DNA of 64,000 nucleotides, taken from assembly GCF_015751895.1 (NCBI RefSeq), contig NZ_JADOTZ010000001.1, positions 1,612,001 through 1,676,000 of the forward strand, read 5' to 3'. Shown here piece after piece: positions 1 through 7,731 of the stretch (position 1 is the first letter of the stretch; the number at the start of each line of letters is the position of its first letter). Made by a program: the position numbers and the translations under genes. The DNA is from Zhihengliuella flava. GTDB lineage: Bacteria; Actinomycetota; Actinomycetes; Actinomycetales; Micrococcaceae. Below the pieces are notes generated by a model, which did no database searches, was not told the origin of the DNA, and saw only the letters and a list, made by a program, of their open reading frames with translations.

Positions 1-646
1 CTGGCTTGGAGGCCTTCCACGCGGCCACTCCAGCGGCAACGGCCGCAGCGACGACGGCGAACACGAGCAGGCCCTTTTTGCCGCCCTTCTTGTTGGCCTT
101 CTCCGCCTTCTTCAGCTCCTTGGCGGCCTGCTTGGTGGCCTCGGCGGCTGCCTTCTGAGCCTTCTTGAGGGCCTTCTTGTTCTTCTTGGAGACCTTGACG
201 ACCGGGGCAACGGCCTCGGGGATGCGCAGATCCTCGAGACGGTGCGCGGTGTAGTCCGCGGCCTCACCAAGCTTGGCGCTGGCGGTCGGCAGATACTCGT
301 TGACGACGCGATCCCGTGCGGAATGCAGTGCCGGGGTGGTGCGGTCCAAGGTGGCCTGGATCTTCGGCGACGCGTCGTCGACGAATTTCGAGAACTTGGG
401 GCCGAACTTGGCGATCTCTTCCTGCAGCTTCGGCGTGTACTTCGCGACGCCATCAGATACTTCGGTGGCGGCGCGCTGGAGGCCGGCCTGAACCTTCGGG
501 GACACGACCTCGATTCCCTTTTCGACGCGCGGCGCGGCCCATTCCTTGGCCGCGTCCACCCGGGGGCCCGCCCAATCACGAGCCTGATCGACCGATGCGC
601 TGACCGAATCGCCCAGCTCGCGCGCTACACGTTCTGACTTCTTCAC
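1..646 (-). CDS. Lys/Ala-rich membrane-anchored hypothetical protein (3' end beyond window)
   Basis: The reverse strand is open from a GTG at 646, preceded by the ribosome-binding site GGGAGGA, to the left edge of the window, giving 215 visible codons. The protein starts MKKSERVARELGDSV and has amphipathic repeats containing PRV, PKVQ, PKLQ or PKIQ that look like a long helical region. A segment very rich in Lys and Ala follows, and then a hydrophobic stretch (LLVFAVVAAAVAAGVAAW) near the visible end. This suggests a soluble helical domain tethered by a C-terminal membrane helix. I do not recognise a named family, and the function is unknown. It is divergent from ppiA. Coding is supported by the strong start signal and sensible composition in this frame. 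Confidence 0.75.
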   Translation of the reverse strand, partial: MKKSERVARELGDSVSASVDQARDWAGPRVDAAKEWAAPRVEKGIEVVSPKVQAGLQRAATEVSDGVAKYTPKLQEEIAKFGPKFSKFVDDASPKIQATLDRTTPALHSARDRVVNEYLPTASAKLGEAADYTAHRLEDLRIPEAVAPVVKVSKKNKKALKKAQKAAAEATKQAAKELKKAEKANKKGGKKGLLVFAVVAAAVAAGVAAWKASKP

Positions 647-820
647 AGGTGTCCTCCCGTAGATATCTAGCCTCTCCCGGCCCAGCCTACGCTGTCGGGG
701 TGGGCCAGAGAACGATTTCTCAGCGTTCTCACGTGTAATTCTGGGGATTTTTCACTGTGCGCGTAGGACAGGAGGGGATTATTCGGCCCGCTGGGCCCTG
801 CTCCATGGAAGAATGAAGCT

Positions 821-1366
821 ATGACTGCTATTCCCACGCATAAGGCGACCATCCACACGAGCCTCGGCGACATCGAGGTCAACCTGTTCGGGAACCATGC
901 GCCGAAGACCGTGCAGAACTTCGTCGGCTTGGCCACGGGTGAGATCGAGTGGACTCACCCGGAATCCGGCGAGAAGAAGACCGGCACCCCGTTGTACAAC
1001 GGCACCATTTTCCACCGCATCATCTCCGACTTCATGATCCAGGGCGGCGACCCGCTCGGCATGGGCGTCGGCGGCCCGGGCTACCAGTTCGACGATGAGA
1101 TCAGCCCGGACCTGAACTTCAACGAGCCCTACAAGCTGGCTATGGCCAACGCTGGCATCCAGATGGGCCGCGGCACCAACGGCTCCCAGTTCTTCATCAC
1201 CTCGGTGCCGACCACGTGGCTGCAGGGCAAGCACACCATCTTCGGCGATGTGACGGATGAGTCCTCCCGCGCCGTCGTCGATCAGCTCAACAAGGTGGCC
1301 ACCGATGGGCGCGACAAGCCCAAGGAAGACGTGGTGATTTCCAGCATCGACGTCGTCGAGCTCTAA
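821..1366 (+). CDS. ppiA: Peptidyl-prolyl cis-trans isomerase (cyclophilin type)
   Basis: This 181-residue protein is a single cyclophilin domain that catalyses cis-trans isomerisation of X-Pro bonds. Hallmark segments are FHRIISDFMIQGGD (residues 65-78), with the catalytic Arg, GRGTNGSQFFIT (about 118-129) and GKHTIFGDV. There is no signal peptide, so it should be cytoplasmic like the mycobacterial PpiA. The length matches the family. It stands close to the rhomboid gene in the same direction, and ppiA sits near the replication origin in many actinobacteria, which fits the rest of this region. Confidence 0.95.
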   Translation: MTAIPTHKATIHTSLGDIEVNLFGNHAPKTVQNFVGLATGEIEWTHPESGEKKTGTPLYNGTIFHRIISDFMIQGGDPLGMGVGGPGYQFDDEISPDLNFNEPYKLAMANAGIQMGRGTNGSQFFITSVPTTWLQGKHTIFGDVTDESSRAVVDQLNKVATDGRDKPKEDVVISSIDVVEL

Positions 1367-1411
1367 GAACCCGTTGTTGGGCCCGCCGCGGCCCACCATC
1401 AGCTGGTGAGC

Positions 1412-1439
1412 CGGCCCTGCCCCTTGTGCGGCAGGGCCG
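1412..1439 (+). terminator. GC-rich stem-loop after ppiA
   Basis: An inverted repeat with CGGCCCTGCC and GGCAGGGCCG arms lies 45 bp after the ppiA stop and ahead of the rhomboid gene. There is no T-run, so it may be a weak terminator or an mRNA-stabilising hairpin. Confidence 0.4.
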
Positions 1440-1462
1440 CTCGTCGTTAAAGAGGAGAGAGA

Positions 1463-2398
1463 ATGGCCTACGGTTCCGTCCCCGATCAGCAGGTCCCGGT
1501 GTGTCCCCGGCACCCTGAGCGTCCCAGCTACGTCCGGTGCCAACGGTGTGGTCAGCCCACGTGCGGCGAATGTCAGCGCCCAGCCGCCGTCGGTGTGCAG
1601 TGCGTGGCCTGCGTGCAGCAGGCCGCCAAGAGCGCGCCGCAGGTGCGCACCGCCCTGGGCGGGAAAGCTCGCGGCGAGAAGCCGGTGGTCACCTACGCCA
1701 TCATCGGGCTCTGCGCGGTGGTTTTTGGTGCCCAGTACGTGGTGCCAGGCCTGACAGAGCGCCTGCTCTTCGCGGGGGTGTACACGTCCCCGCAGATTGC
1801 CGGCTTGTTCCCGGACATCGGCCTCGAGCCGTGGCGCATGGTGACCAGCACGTTCCTGCATTCGCAGGGTTTCATCATGCACATCGCCTTCAACATGTAT
1901 GCGCTGTTCATCATCGGGCGGGTCTTGGAGCCCGCACTGGGGCGACTACGTTTTGCCGCCGTGTACTTAATCTCCGGGTTCGGTGGTTCCGTGGCCGTGC
2001 TGCTGCTGGATTACCCCATGCAGGGTGTCGTGGGCGCCTCCGGCGCCGTGTTTGGCCTCTTCGGCGCGTTGTTGGTGATCACGCGGGCGCGGGGTGGAAA
2101 CTTCATGCCCATCCTCATCTTGATCGGCATCAACCTCGTGATTGGCTTCATTCCGGGCTTCAACGTCTCCTGGCAGGCTCACCTTGGTGGCGTCCTGACC
2201 GGCGCCGCCTTGGCGGCTGTCATGGTGTATGCGCCGCGGATGGTGGAGCAGAACCAAGTGCACGACGCCGGCTCGGCCCGTCAGCGTCACGCCCGGCGAT
2301 CCGCTGCACAGGCCGTGGGCACGCTCGTGGTGGTGGCTGTCTTGGTCGCCTTGACCATGTGGGGAGCGTCAACGGTTCCGGCACGCCTGCTCTCGTGA
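1463..2398 (+). CDS. Rhomboid family intramembrane serine protease with N-terminal zinc-binding motif
   Basis: The 311-residue protein cleaves membrane-spanning substrates within the bilayer. The N-terminus (14-50) has Cys14, His17, Cys26, Cys29, Cys34, Cys37, Cys47 and Cys50, a B-box-like zinc-binding arrangement seen in actinobacterial rhomboids. Six membrane segments follow from about residue 75. The catalytic Ser193 lies in GASGAVFGLFG, His240 in HLGG, and Asn144 in the HIAFN segment completes the oxyanion site. A final hydrophobic helix lies near 285-302. The start is supported by AAAGAGGAGAGAGA just upstream. The substrate is not evident. The gene ends at the DnaA-box block. Confidence 0.93.
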   Translation: MAYGSVPDQQVPVCPRHPERPSYVRCQRCGQPTCGECQRPAAVGVQCVACVQQAAKSAPQVRTALGGKARGEKPVVTYAIIGLCAVVFGAQYVVPGLTERLLFAGVYTSPQIAGLFPDIGLEPWRMVTSTFLHSQGFIMHIAFNMYALFIIGRVLEPALGRLRFAAVYLISGFGGSVAVLLLDYPMQGVVGASGAVFGLFGALLVITRARGGNFMPILILIGINLVIGFIPGFNVSWQAHLGGVLTGAALAAVMVYAPRMVEQNQVHDAGSARQRHARRSAAQAVGTLVVVAVLVALTMWGASTVPARLLS

Positions 2399-2438
2399 GT
2401 CAGCAGCCGGTGTGAACCGGCGTGAGGCGACGCCGTGG

Positions 2439-2490
2439 TTTCCACAGCGCTTGTCCACACTGTTAATAACTTACAACCGTGTGATTCGGT
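2439..2490 (+). repeat. DnaA-box module, copy A
   Basis: About 52 bp beginning TTTCCACAGC and ending GTGTGATTCG is repeated 349 bp downstream at 2788-2839 with roughly 80 percent identity. It includes two DnaA boxes and the AT-rich ACTTACA spacer. Confidence 0.8.
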
Positions 2491-2510
2491 CACTCTCTTT
2501 CACACTTCAC

Positions 2511-2555
2511 ATCCCGCCGATCGGCATCCTGATGCGGATCGGCGGGATTTTTGTT
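2511..2555 (+). terminator. Intrinsic terminator of the rhomboid gene
   Basis: ATCCCGCCGATC and GATCGGCGGGAT form a 12-bp stem with a 14-nt loop, followed by TTTTTG. It lies 113 bp past the rhomboid stop, so the first DnaA-box module is inside the transcribed 3' region. Confidence 0.8.
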
Positions 2556-2787
2556 GGTCTGCCAGTCGCATATTCACACACCTATCCCCAACTGTGGATA
2601 ACTCTCCGTGCACAGGTGGGGAGAGGTGTGGAGGGAGATTCGAACATGTGGAAGCCCGTGGATAACCACAGCTATCCACACAGCCTGTGGATAACCCGCG
2701 TTTCGGGCTCACATCCCTATGATTGCAAGGATCTTGGCCGGTTGAACCGTCAATATGCTCTTCGGGTGTCACAGGGCACACTGCTCT

Positions 2788-2839
2788 TTTCCACAGCAGT
2801 TCTCCACACTGTCGAAAACTTACAGGGGTGTGATTCGAT
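2788..2839 (+). repeat. DnaA-box module, copy B
   Basis: Second copy of the module at 2439-2490. The downstream part is also echoed: CCCCAACTGTGGATAACTCT near 2586-2605 resembles CCCCAGTTGTGGATAACTCT at 2903-2922. The whole block therefore looks like a diverged segmental duplication. Confidence 0.8.
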
Positions 2840-3064
2840 TTCTCCACATCGCCTGCATCCCCGGAATTCCGGGCAATCGAACACAGTTACCAACAGAGTT
2901 CTCCCCAGTTGTGGATAACTCTCGTGCACATTGTGTGTACAGGTCGTCACAGCGACGGCCGCCGGCGCTGTGGAGGAGCGCTGCTCTTGTGCGCGGAAGG
3001 GAAGTCGGGTAACTTCACGGATATGATTGGTAAAAGCCAATCAGTGATCTGATGGAAGTAGCTC

Positions 3065-4081
3065 ATGTATTCCTCTCGCCCCTTGGTGTTGGCCGATGTT
3101 CCCGCGTGGACCGCGCTGTTCAACCTCGTGAGCCAGCACGACGATTTCGGTGAGGTCACCACCGAGGCGGAAATCGCCGACGGGTTTACCCTGCCGGGGT
3201 TCACCGCCGCGGAGGACACCCGCGGCTGGTGGGATGGTGATCAGCTCATCGCAGTCACCGAGGTGTCCGTGCGCCAGCTGCTGGGCGAGGACGCCATTGC
3301 TCGTTCCTTCGTCGACGGACTCGTTCACCCCGCCTACCGTGGGCGTGGGCTGGGCACTGACATCATGCGGTGGGGAATCGACCGTGCGCGCGCACTCGCC
3401 GCGCAGCGCCACCCGGGCGCTCAGGTGCAGATCGACACGTGGAACATGGTGGAGCAGCAGGAATTTGCCGAGCTCGCGGCCGCCTGGGGGCTCTCCCCCG
3501 CCCGCTATTTCAGCGAGATGCGCCTTGCCGTGGCCTCCTGGACGGCACCGGAGCCCACGGCCGAGCAGCGCCGCATCCTCGAGGCCACCGCCAGCTACTC
3601 CCCTGAGCTGCTCGAGACCACCTACCGCGCCCATCAGGACGCGTTCCGGGATCATTGGAACTTCACGCCCGGCACCTTGGAGCGCTGGAAGCACTTCATC
3701 GATGGCAGCACCTACCAGCCGGTCTTCGCGCGCCTGGCCATGTCGGCCCAGCATCCGGACGATCCGGTGGACGCCTACGTGCATTGCACGCGCAACAGCG
3801 AGGAGGAACTCTACGTGGCGCTCGTCGGAACCCGACGCCGCGCCCGCGGGCGTGGGCTCGCCACGGCGCTGCTGACCGACGTCGTGCGCCAGGCCCAGCA
3901 GACTCCAGGCATCACGGAAGTCTCCCTCGGTGTCGATGCCGCCAGCCCCACGGGCGCGGACGGGCTCTATGAACGCATCGGTTTCACGGTGGTGCGCCGT
4001 TCGGTGGAGTATTCGATGCGCGTCCCCGCGCTTCAGACTCCAGCCGCCACGGGAGCTGCCGGAGGCCTCACAGAGGCCTGA
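3065..4081 (+). CDS. GNAT family N-acetyltransferase, two tandem domains
   Basis: The 338-residue protein contains two Gcn5-related acetyltransferase folds. The first acetyl-CoA site is VHPAYRGRGLGTDIM (about residues 89-103) and the second is GTRRRARGRGLATALL (about 256-271). Each fits the R/Q-x-x-G-x-G/A signature. Tandem GNATs of this size are common in actinobacteria, and the acceptor substrate cannot be told from sequence; antibiotic or mycothiol-related substrates are possibilities only. It starts just after the DnaA-box block, and its 3' end overlaps the convergent lysE by 14 bp. Confidence 0.88.
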   Translation: MYSSRPLVLADVPAWTALFNLVSQHDDFGEVTTEAEIADGFTLPGFTAAEDTRGWWDGDQLIAVTEVSVRQLLGEDAIARSFVDGLVHPAYRGRGLGTDIMRWGIDRARALAAQRHPGAQVQIDTWNMVEQQEFAELAAAWGLSPARYFSEMRLAVASWTAPEPTAEQRRILEATASYSPELLETTYRAHQDAFRDHWNFTPGTLERWKHFIDGSTYQPVFARLAMSAQHPDDPVDAYVHCTRNSEEELYVALVGTRRRARGRGLATALLTDVVRQAQQTPGITEVSLGVDAASPTGADGLYERIGFTVVRRSVEYSMRVPALQTPAATGAAGGLTEA

Positions 4082-4703
4082 TCAGCAGCAGCGTGGCGAG
4101 GGTGAACATCATCGCGGCCACCACCGCGTCGAGCACCCGCCAGGCCGCGGGACGGGCAAAGAGTGGTTGAAGCAGCCGCGCCCCGGCGCCGAGCGCGGTA
4201 AACCATGCGACGCTGGCGATCATGGCTCCCCCGCCGAAGGCCCACCGGGCGGCGTCCCCATGCTGGGAGGCCTGAGCGGTGGCCACGGAGCCCAAGAGCA
4301 CGATGGTCTCGAGGTAGACCTGCGGGTTGAGCCACGTCAGCCCCAACACGGTCAGGGCGGCGGCCGTGGCACCGCTGCCGCGCGTGGTGGGTTCCTCCGC
4401 CGCGGTGAGGGCGGCGGGGCGCACGGCGCGCTTGAGCGCGAGCGCGCCAAAGACAAGCAGGCAGGCGGCCCCACCGAATCGGGCGATTTGGAGGATCCAT
4501 TCGGTCCCCGCGATCAAGGTACCGAATCCGGCGACACCGACGGCGATGAGCACCACATCGGAGAGGGCGCAGATGCAGACCACCAGCGCGACGTGCTGGC
4601 GCCGGATTCCCTGGCGGAGCACAAAGGCGTTTTGCGCACCGATGGACACGATGAGGGAGAGCCCCATGGCGAGGCCGGAGAGGGCGGAGAGGAGAAGGGT
4701 CAC
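4068..4703 (-). CDS. lysE: LysE/ArgO family basic amino-acid exporter
   Basis: A 211-residue inner-membrane protein with about six hydrophobic segments. The N-terminus reads LSLIVSIGAQNAFVLRQGI, the LysE family signature, and LGLTWLNPQVYLETIVLLG lies in the middle. It exports L-lysine and/or L-arginine and protects the cell from excess basic amino acids. It is transcribed divergently from the LysR-type gene lysG 70 bp away, the arrangement known from Corynebacterium glutamicum. The exact substrate (Lys, Arg or both) is inferred from family and context. Confidence 0.92.
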   Translation of the reverse strand: MTLLLSALSGLAMGLSLIVSIGAQNAFVLRQGIRRQHVALVVCICALSDVVLIAVGVAGFGTLIAGTEWILQIARFGGAACLLVFGALALKRAVRPAALTAAEEPTTRGSGATAAALTVLGLTWLNPQVYLETIVLLGSVATAQASQHGDAARWAFGGGAMIASVAWFTALGAGARLLQPLFARPAAWRVLDAVVAAMMFTLATLLLIRPL

Positions 4704-4727
4704 CCGAATAACCTAAACAGGGGACAG

Positions 4728-4740
4728 GCTGTAGTACAGC
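4728..4740. promoter_or_regulatory. Inverted repeat in the lysE-lysG intergenic region
   Basis: GCTGTA-G-TACAGC is a perfect 6-bp inverted repeat in the 70-bp divergent spacer. It is a plausible LysG operator serving both genes. The assignment is inference from position and symmetry. Confidence 0.5.
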
Positions 4741-4773
4741 TAAAGTTCCTACAGGTGCATTAGCCTTGCTTAT

Positions 4774-5712
4774 GTGGACTTTCCCGTCGAACCCCTGCGC
4801 GCCTTCGCGGCCGTCATCGACGCCGGCACGTTTGACGCCGCTGCGCGCCGCCTCGGCATCACGCCCTCCGCCGTGAGCCAGCGGATTCGCGCCCTCGAGC
4901 GGCAGGCAGGCACCGTCGTCGTCCGCCGTTCTCACCCCGCCGAGCCCACCGAGGCCGGGCACGTGCTGTTACGCCTCGCGCGGCAGGTGGAGCTGGTGGC
5001 TCAGGACGCGCAGGCGTCCCTCGCGGCTCTCGGGGAGTCAGGCTCCGGGCACGACGGCGGCCCGGCGGCACCTGCGCGATCCCACCTCACCGTCGTGGTG
5101 CCAGCGGACTCGCTGGCTGGGTGGTTTGCCCCCGTGCTGGCGGCCGCGGCCGACGAGGAGTCGCTCACGCTGGAAATCCTGCGGGATGACGAGAACGCCT
5201 CCGCCGAGCACCTGCGCGCCGGGCGGGCGATGGGCGCGGTCACCACGCAGGCGGCGCCGGTGCAGGGATGTGCGGTCGTGGAACTCGGCTCGCTCTCCTA
5301 TGCGGCCGTAGCCAATAGAGACTTTGCCGAGCGGTGGTTTGGCGGCTCCGCGGAGTGCGACCCGGCCGGGTTCGCGCGGGCGCCCGTGATGCACTTCGAC
5401 CGGACGGACCCGCTCCAGTCCCAGCTGATTGAGCGGCTGACCCCTGGTGCGCGCCCACCAGCGCACTACGTGCCGGATTCTATGCAGTTCGCCGCAGCGA
5501 TCGGCGCCGGGCTCGGTTGGGGACTGCTACCGCGCTGGCAGGTGGAGCACCTGCGGGCCACGGGCGACGACGTCGTTCCCTTGGGCGGTCACACCGCCGC
5601 CGTGAAACTGTATTGGCAGCGTTGGCGGCTGGATTCGCCCGGGTTGACGTGGCTGACGGACACGGTGCGCTACGCAGCGTCCACGTCCCTCGGCTCCGCC
5701 CGGCACGGCTAG
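4774..5712 (+). CDS. lysG: LysR family regulator of the basic amino-acid exporter (LysG/ArgP)
   Basis: The 312-residue protein has an N-terminal winged helix-turn-helix (about residues 5-62; FDAAARRLGITPSAVSQRIR) and a C-terminal periplasmic-binding-like effector domain. ArgP/LysG members keep the same HTH sequence and sense lysine, arginine or histidine to activate the exporter. It begins with GTG at 4774, close to a likely promoter, with no obvious ribosome-binding site, so it may be translated from a very short leader. The position back-to-back with lysE supports the role. Its 3' end overlaps the DUF3817 gene by 4 bp. Confidence 0.9.
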   Translation: MDFPVEPLRAFAAVIDAGTFDAAARRLGITPSAVSQRIRALERQAGTVVVRRSHPAEPTEAGHVLLRLARQVELVAQDAQASLAALGESGSGHDGGPAAPARSHLTVVVPADSLAGWFAPVLAAAADEESLTLEILRDDENASAEHLRAGRAMGAVTTQAAPVQGCAVVELGSLSYAAVANRDFAERWFGGSAECDPAGFARAPVMHFDRTDPLQSQLIERLTPGARPPAHYVPDSMQFAAAIGAGLGWGLLPRWQVEHLRATGDDVVPLGGHTAAVKLYWQRWRLDSPGLTWLTDTVRYAASTSLGSARHG

Positions 5713-6212
5713 CCGACGGGCGGGCCGAGGAGCAGCGCCACGACGGTCAGTACCGCGACGGCCACGACGCCCAGGGCCAGAGCCGCCAAGGGGCGGGCCA
5801 AGCACCAGGCCTGCAGGCGTTCGACGACGTTGCGCGGGGCCTCGGCGTCCTCACCGGTCAGCCGCCAGCGCGTCGAGAGGCGGCCGGTGCGCCACGCCCA
5901 CTTCTCAAACGGGAGCGTGGCAAAGGGCACGACGGCGGCGACGAGGGAGAGTGCGCCGGTGCCGAAGCCCCAGCGCTCGTTCACCCAGACGAAGACGCTC
6001 GCCAGGCTGTAGGCGATGAAGGCGACGCCGTGCACCAGGCCAAAAATGGACACCAGCACGTCGGTCACGCCGGAGTACTTGAAGATCATGCCGGTGATCA
6101 GCAGGGCCCAGGTGATGACCTCGGCGAGGGCCACCGCGGCGTAGAGCCGGTGGGGTGCCCAGCGTGCCTGCTGCGGGGCGGGACGTGGTGATGATTCTCT
6201 CTTCATCGTCAT
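5709..6212 (-). CDS. DUF3817 domain integral membrane protein
   Basis: The 167-residue protein begins with a short basic tail and then RLYAAVALAEVITWALLITGM, followed by three further hydrophobic helices, ending with a long helix near residues 143-163. The early helices with the conserved VHG segment (FGLVHGVAFIAY) are characteristic of DUF3817 proteins, of unknown function in actinobacteria. A second in-frame ATG lies two codons downstream and could be the start. It converges on lysG. Confidence 0.8.
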   Translation of the reverse strand: MTMKRESSPRPAPQQARWAPHRLYAAVALAEVITWALLITGMIFKYSGVTDVLVSIFGLVHGVAFIAYSLASVFVWVNERWGFGTGALSLVAAVVPFATLPFEKWAWRTGRLSTRWRLTGEDAEAPRNVVERLQAWCLARPLAALALGVVAVAVLTVVALLLGPPVG

Positions 6213-6257
6213 GCTCAGTGGTGCTACCTTAGAGGTGGGTGGTCAAGTTCTGCCGAC

Positions 6258-6300
6258 CCCCGGACGAGGGAGCCGTACCCGGAGCGCGACAAGACGGCCG
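6258..6300 (+). promoter_or_regulatory. Guanidine-III (ykkC-III) riboswitch
   Basis: The segment carries CCGGACGAGGGAGCCGTACC, then CGGAGCGCGACAAGACGGC. Both match my recollection of the conserved ykkC-III aptamer, including the CCGGACGAGG opening, the GCCGTACCCGG middle and the GACAAGACGGC close. GCCGT (6272-6276) can pair with ACGGC (6294-6298). It ends a few bases before the AAAGGA ribosome-binding site of the SugE-type gene, which suggests control of translation initiation by guanidinium. The ligand is known for this class; its action here is inferred. Confidence 0.88.
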
Positions 6301-6313
6301 TCGAAAGGAAATC

Positions 6314-6631
6314 ATGGCTTGGGTCATCTTGATTATCTCTGGGGTTTTTGAAGCGATTTGGGCCGTGGCCCTTGGCAAGTCTGAAGGCTTCACCAAACTG
6401 GTGCCGTCCCTCGTCTTCGTGGGCGGACTGATCATTTCCATGATCGGCCTCGCGTGGGCCATGCGTGACATCCCGACCGGCACGGCCTACGCCGTGTGGG
6501 TGGGCATCGGTGCCTCCCTCGCGGTGACGTACGGCATGGTGTTCGGCGCCGAGTCGATCAGCTGGATGAAGGTTCTCCTGCTCACCGGACTCCTTGGCTG
6601 CATTGTGGGCCTGAAGCTCGTCGAGAGCTAA
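6314..6631 (+). CDS. sugE: SMR family guanidinium exporter (SugE/Gdx type)
   Basis: A 105-residue protein with four transmembrane helices, the usual size of small multidrug resistance proteins. The essential membrane Glu is in SGVFEAIWAVALGKSEGF (residue 13), and the helix MRDIPTGTAYAVWVGIGASL fits the SugE/Gdx subgroup. Members of that subgroup export guanidinium by proton antiport. The start at 6314 is fixed by AAAGGAAATC immediately upstream, and the guanidine-III riboswitch in the leader supports guanidinium as the substrate. The last 4 bp overlap the convergent crgA gene. Confidence 0.92.
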   Translation: MAWVILIISGVFEAIWAVALGKSEGFTKLVPSLVFVGGLIISMIGLAWAMRDIPTGTAYAVWVGIGASLAVTYGMVFGAESISWMKVLLLTGLLGCIVGLKLVES

Positions 6632-6876
6632 TGCCACCGGGTGGTCATGAAGAATCCGACCATCGCGATGCCAAAACCGATGACGATGTTCCACCCGCCG
6701 ATATTCATGATCGGGAACATCGCCTGGGTGATGTAGTAGGTCACCACCCAGAGCAAGCCGAGGATCATGGTGCCAAACATGATGATCTTGTACCAGAGCG
6801 GCAACGGCTTGCGCTCGGTCGACGCCGCCGGATCCACTTGGCGGCGAGCTTGGCGGCGCGTCTTCGATTCGGGCAC
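6628..6876 (-). CDS. crgA: Cell division protein CrgA
   Basis: An 82-residue protein with a basic N-terminus (KTRRQARRQ) and two transmembrane helices, about residues 30-50 and 58-78, with the conserved KPLPLWYKIIMFGTMILGLL and NIVIGFGIAMVGFFMTTRWH segments. CrgA bridges FtsZ and septal peptidoglycan synthases in actinobacteria. Its location between ppiA and trpG-pknB is conserved with Mycobacterium tuberculosis. It is a short monocistronic gene convergent with sugE. Confidence 0.95.
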   Translation of the reverse strand: MPESKTRRQARRQVDPAASTERKPLPLWYKIIMFGTMILGLLWVVTYYITQAMFPIMNIGGWNIVIGFGIAMVGFFMTTRWH

Positions 6877-6966
6877 GGCAACTCCTGCACTCGGGTTCGC
6901 TACTTGGATAGTCTGAGGACACCATACTAGCGAACCAACCGGTTCACTCAGGCCCTAGGAGACGCC

Positions 6967-7722
6967 ATGGCAGCTCGGTCAGCACGCGCCGCCGTCGGGG
7001 TGATCGGCGAGTTGCTCATCACCGCGGGAGTCTTGGTGTTGCTGTTCGTCGCGTGGGAGCTCTGGTGGACCAACATTGAAGCGGATGCCCGGCAAGACGA
7101 CGCGGCCTCCAACCTCATCCAAGAGTTCGCTGCCCCAGACGTCGGCGCACCGGGGGAGGGCCCCGAGCGTTCGACGGCGGATCAGGCCGAGCAAGACCGC
7201 GCGGACTACGGTGAGCCTCCGATTGCCTCCGTGGACAGCACGACCTTTGCCCTGCTCTACGTCCCGCGCTTTGGCGAGGACTACGTCCGCCCGGTGAGCT
7301 CCGGCGTCGGACTGGAGGTGCTCAATACCGTGGGGATCGGGCACTACCCCCAAACCCAACGTCCGGGGGAGGCGGGCAACTTTGCCCTCGCCGGGCACCG
7401 GCAAACGCACGGCCAGGTGTTCTACTCGATTGACCGGCTCACCGACGGGGACCGGCTCTATGTGCAGACCGCCGAAGGGTTCTACCAGTATCGGTATCGC
7501 TCCACGGAGATCGTCACCCCTGCCACGGGGGAGGTCCTGGCCCCGGTGCCGCACCAGCCCGGGGTGCAACCGACCGAGTCCCTCCTGACGCTCACCAGCT
7601 GCCATCCGCTCTACACCACGCGCGAACGAATCATCGCCTACGCCGTGTTGGAGTCCTTCCGGCCGCTCGAGGCCGGACCACAAGACGCCATTCGCGCTGC
7701 CTACCGCTCCGTGGCTCAGTAA
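6967..7722 (+). CDS. Class E sortase
   Basis: The 251-residue protein has one N-terminal membrane anchor (about 11-30) and an extracytoplasmic sortase domain from about residue 90. Catalytic His144 lies in LAGHRQTHG, Cys212 in LLTLTSCHPLYTTRER, and the catalytic Arg in the RER following. Class E sortases attach LPxTG-like or LAxTG proteins to peptidoglycan in high-GC Gram-positives. It is the first gene of a compact group with the small membrane peptide and trpG. No substrate protein is recognisable in this window. Confidence 0.93.
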   Translation: MAARSARAAVGVIGELLITAGVLVLLFVAWELWWTNIEADARQDDAASNLIQEFAAPDVGAPGEGPERSTADQAEQDRADYGEPPIASVDSTTFALLYVPRFGEDYVRPVSSGVGLEVLNTVGIGHYPQTQRPGEAGNFALAGHRQTHGQVFYSIDRLTDGDRLYVQTAEGFYQYRYRSTEIVTPATGEVLAPVPHQPGVQPTESLLTLTSCHPLYTTRERIIAYAVLESFRPLEAGPQDAIRAAYRSVAQ

Positions 7723-7731
7723 GGGGAGACC

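Larger units (their letters stand above)
2438..2918. other. DnaA-box cluster in a 666-bp non-coding region
   Basis: The stretch between the rhomboid gene and the GNAT gene has no credible gene. It carries perfect DnaA boxes of the TTATCCACA or TTGTCCACA type at 2451-2459 (+), 2593-2601 (-), 2686-2694 (-) and 2910-2918 (-). Boxes with one mismatch lie at 2657-2665 (-), 2672-2680 (+), 2787-2795 (+), 2800-2808 (+) and 2840-2848 (+), and a weaker GTTTCCACA at 2438-2446. AT-richer patches such as CTGTTAATAACTTACAA lie beside them. This density is typical of an oriC or of a DnaA-titrating or reactivating locus. Neither dnaA nor dnaN is in the window, so the classical dnaA-dnaN oriC is probably elsewhere. 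Confidence 0.75.

Noticed and set aside
779-1882. 367-codon open frame on the - strand over ppiA
   Set aside because: It is the reverse of ppiA and of the rhomboid start, without recognisable domains. ppiA itself is unmistakable.
2438-2918. CRISPR array in the repeat-rich non-coding block
   Set aside because: Only two imperfect copies of a 52-bp module with DnaA boxes exist; there are no regular repeats with equal spacers and no cas genes.
2412-2918. 168-codon + strand frame across the DnaA-box block
   Set aside because: It has no ribosome-binding site, crosses a strong terminator hairpin and its residues mirror repeated DnaA boxes.
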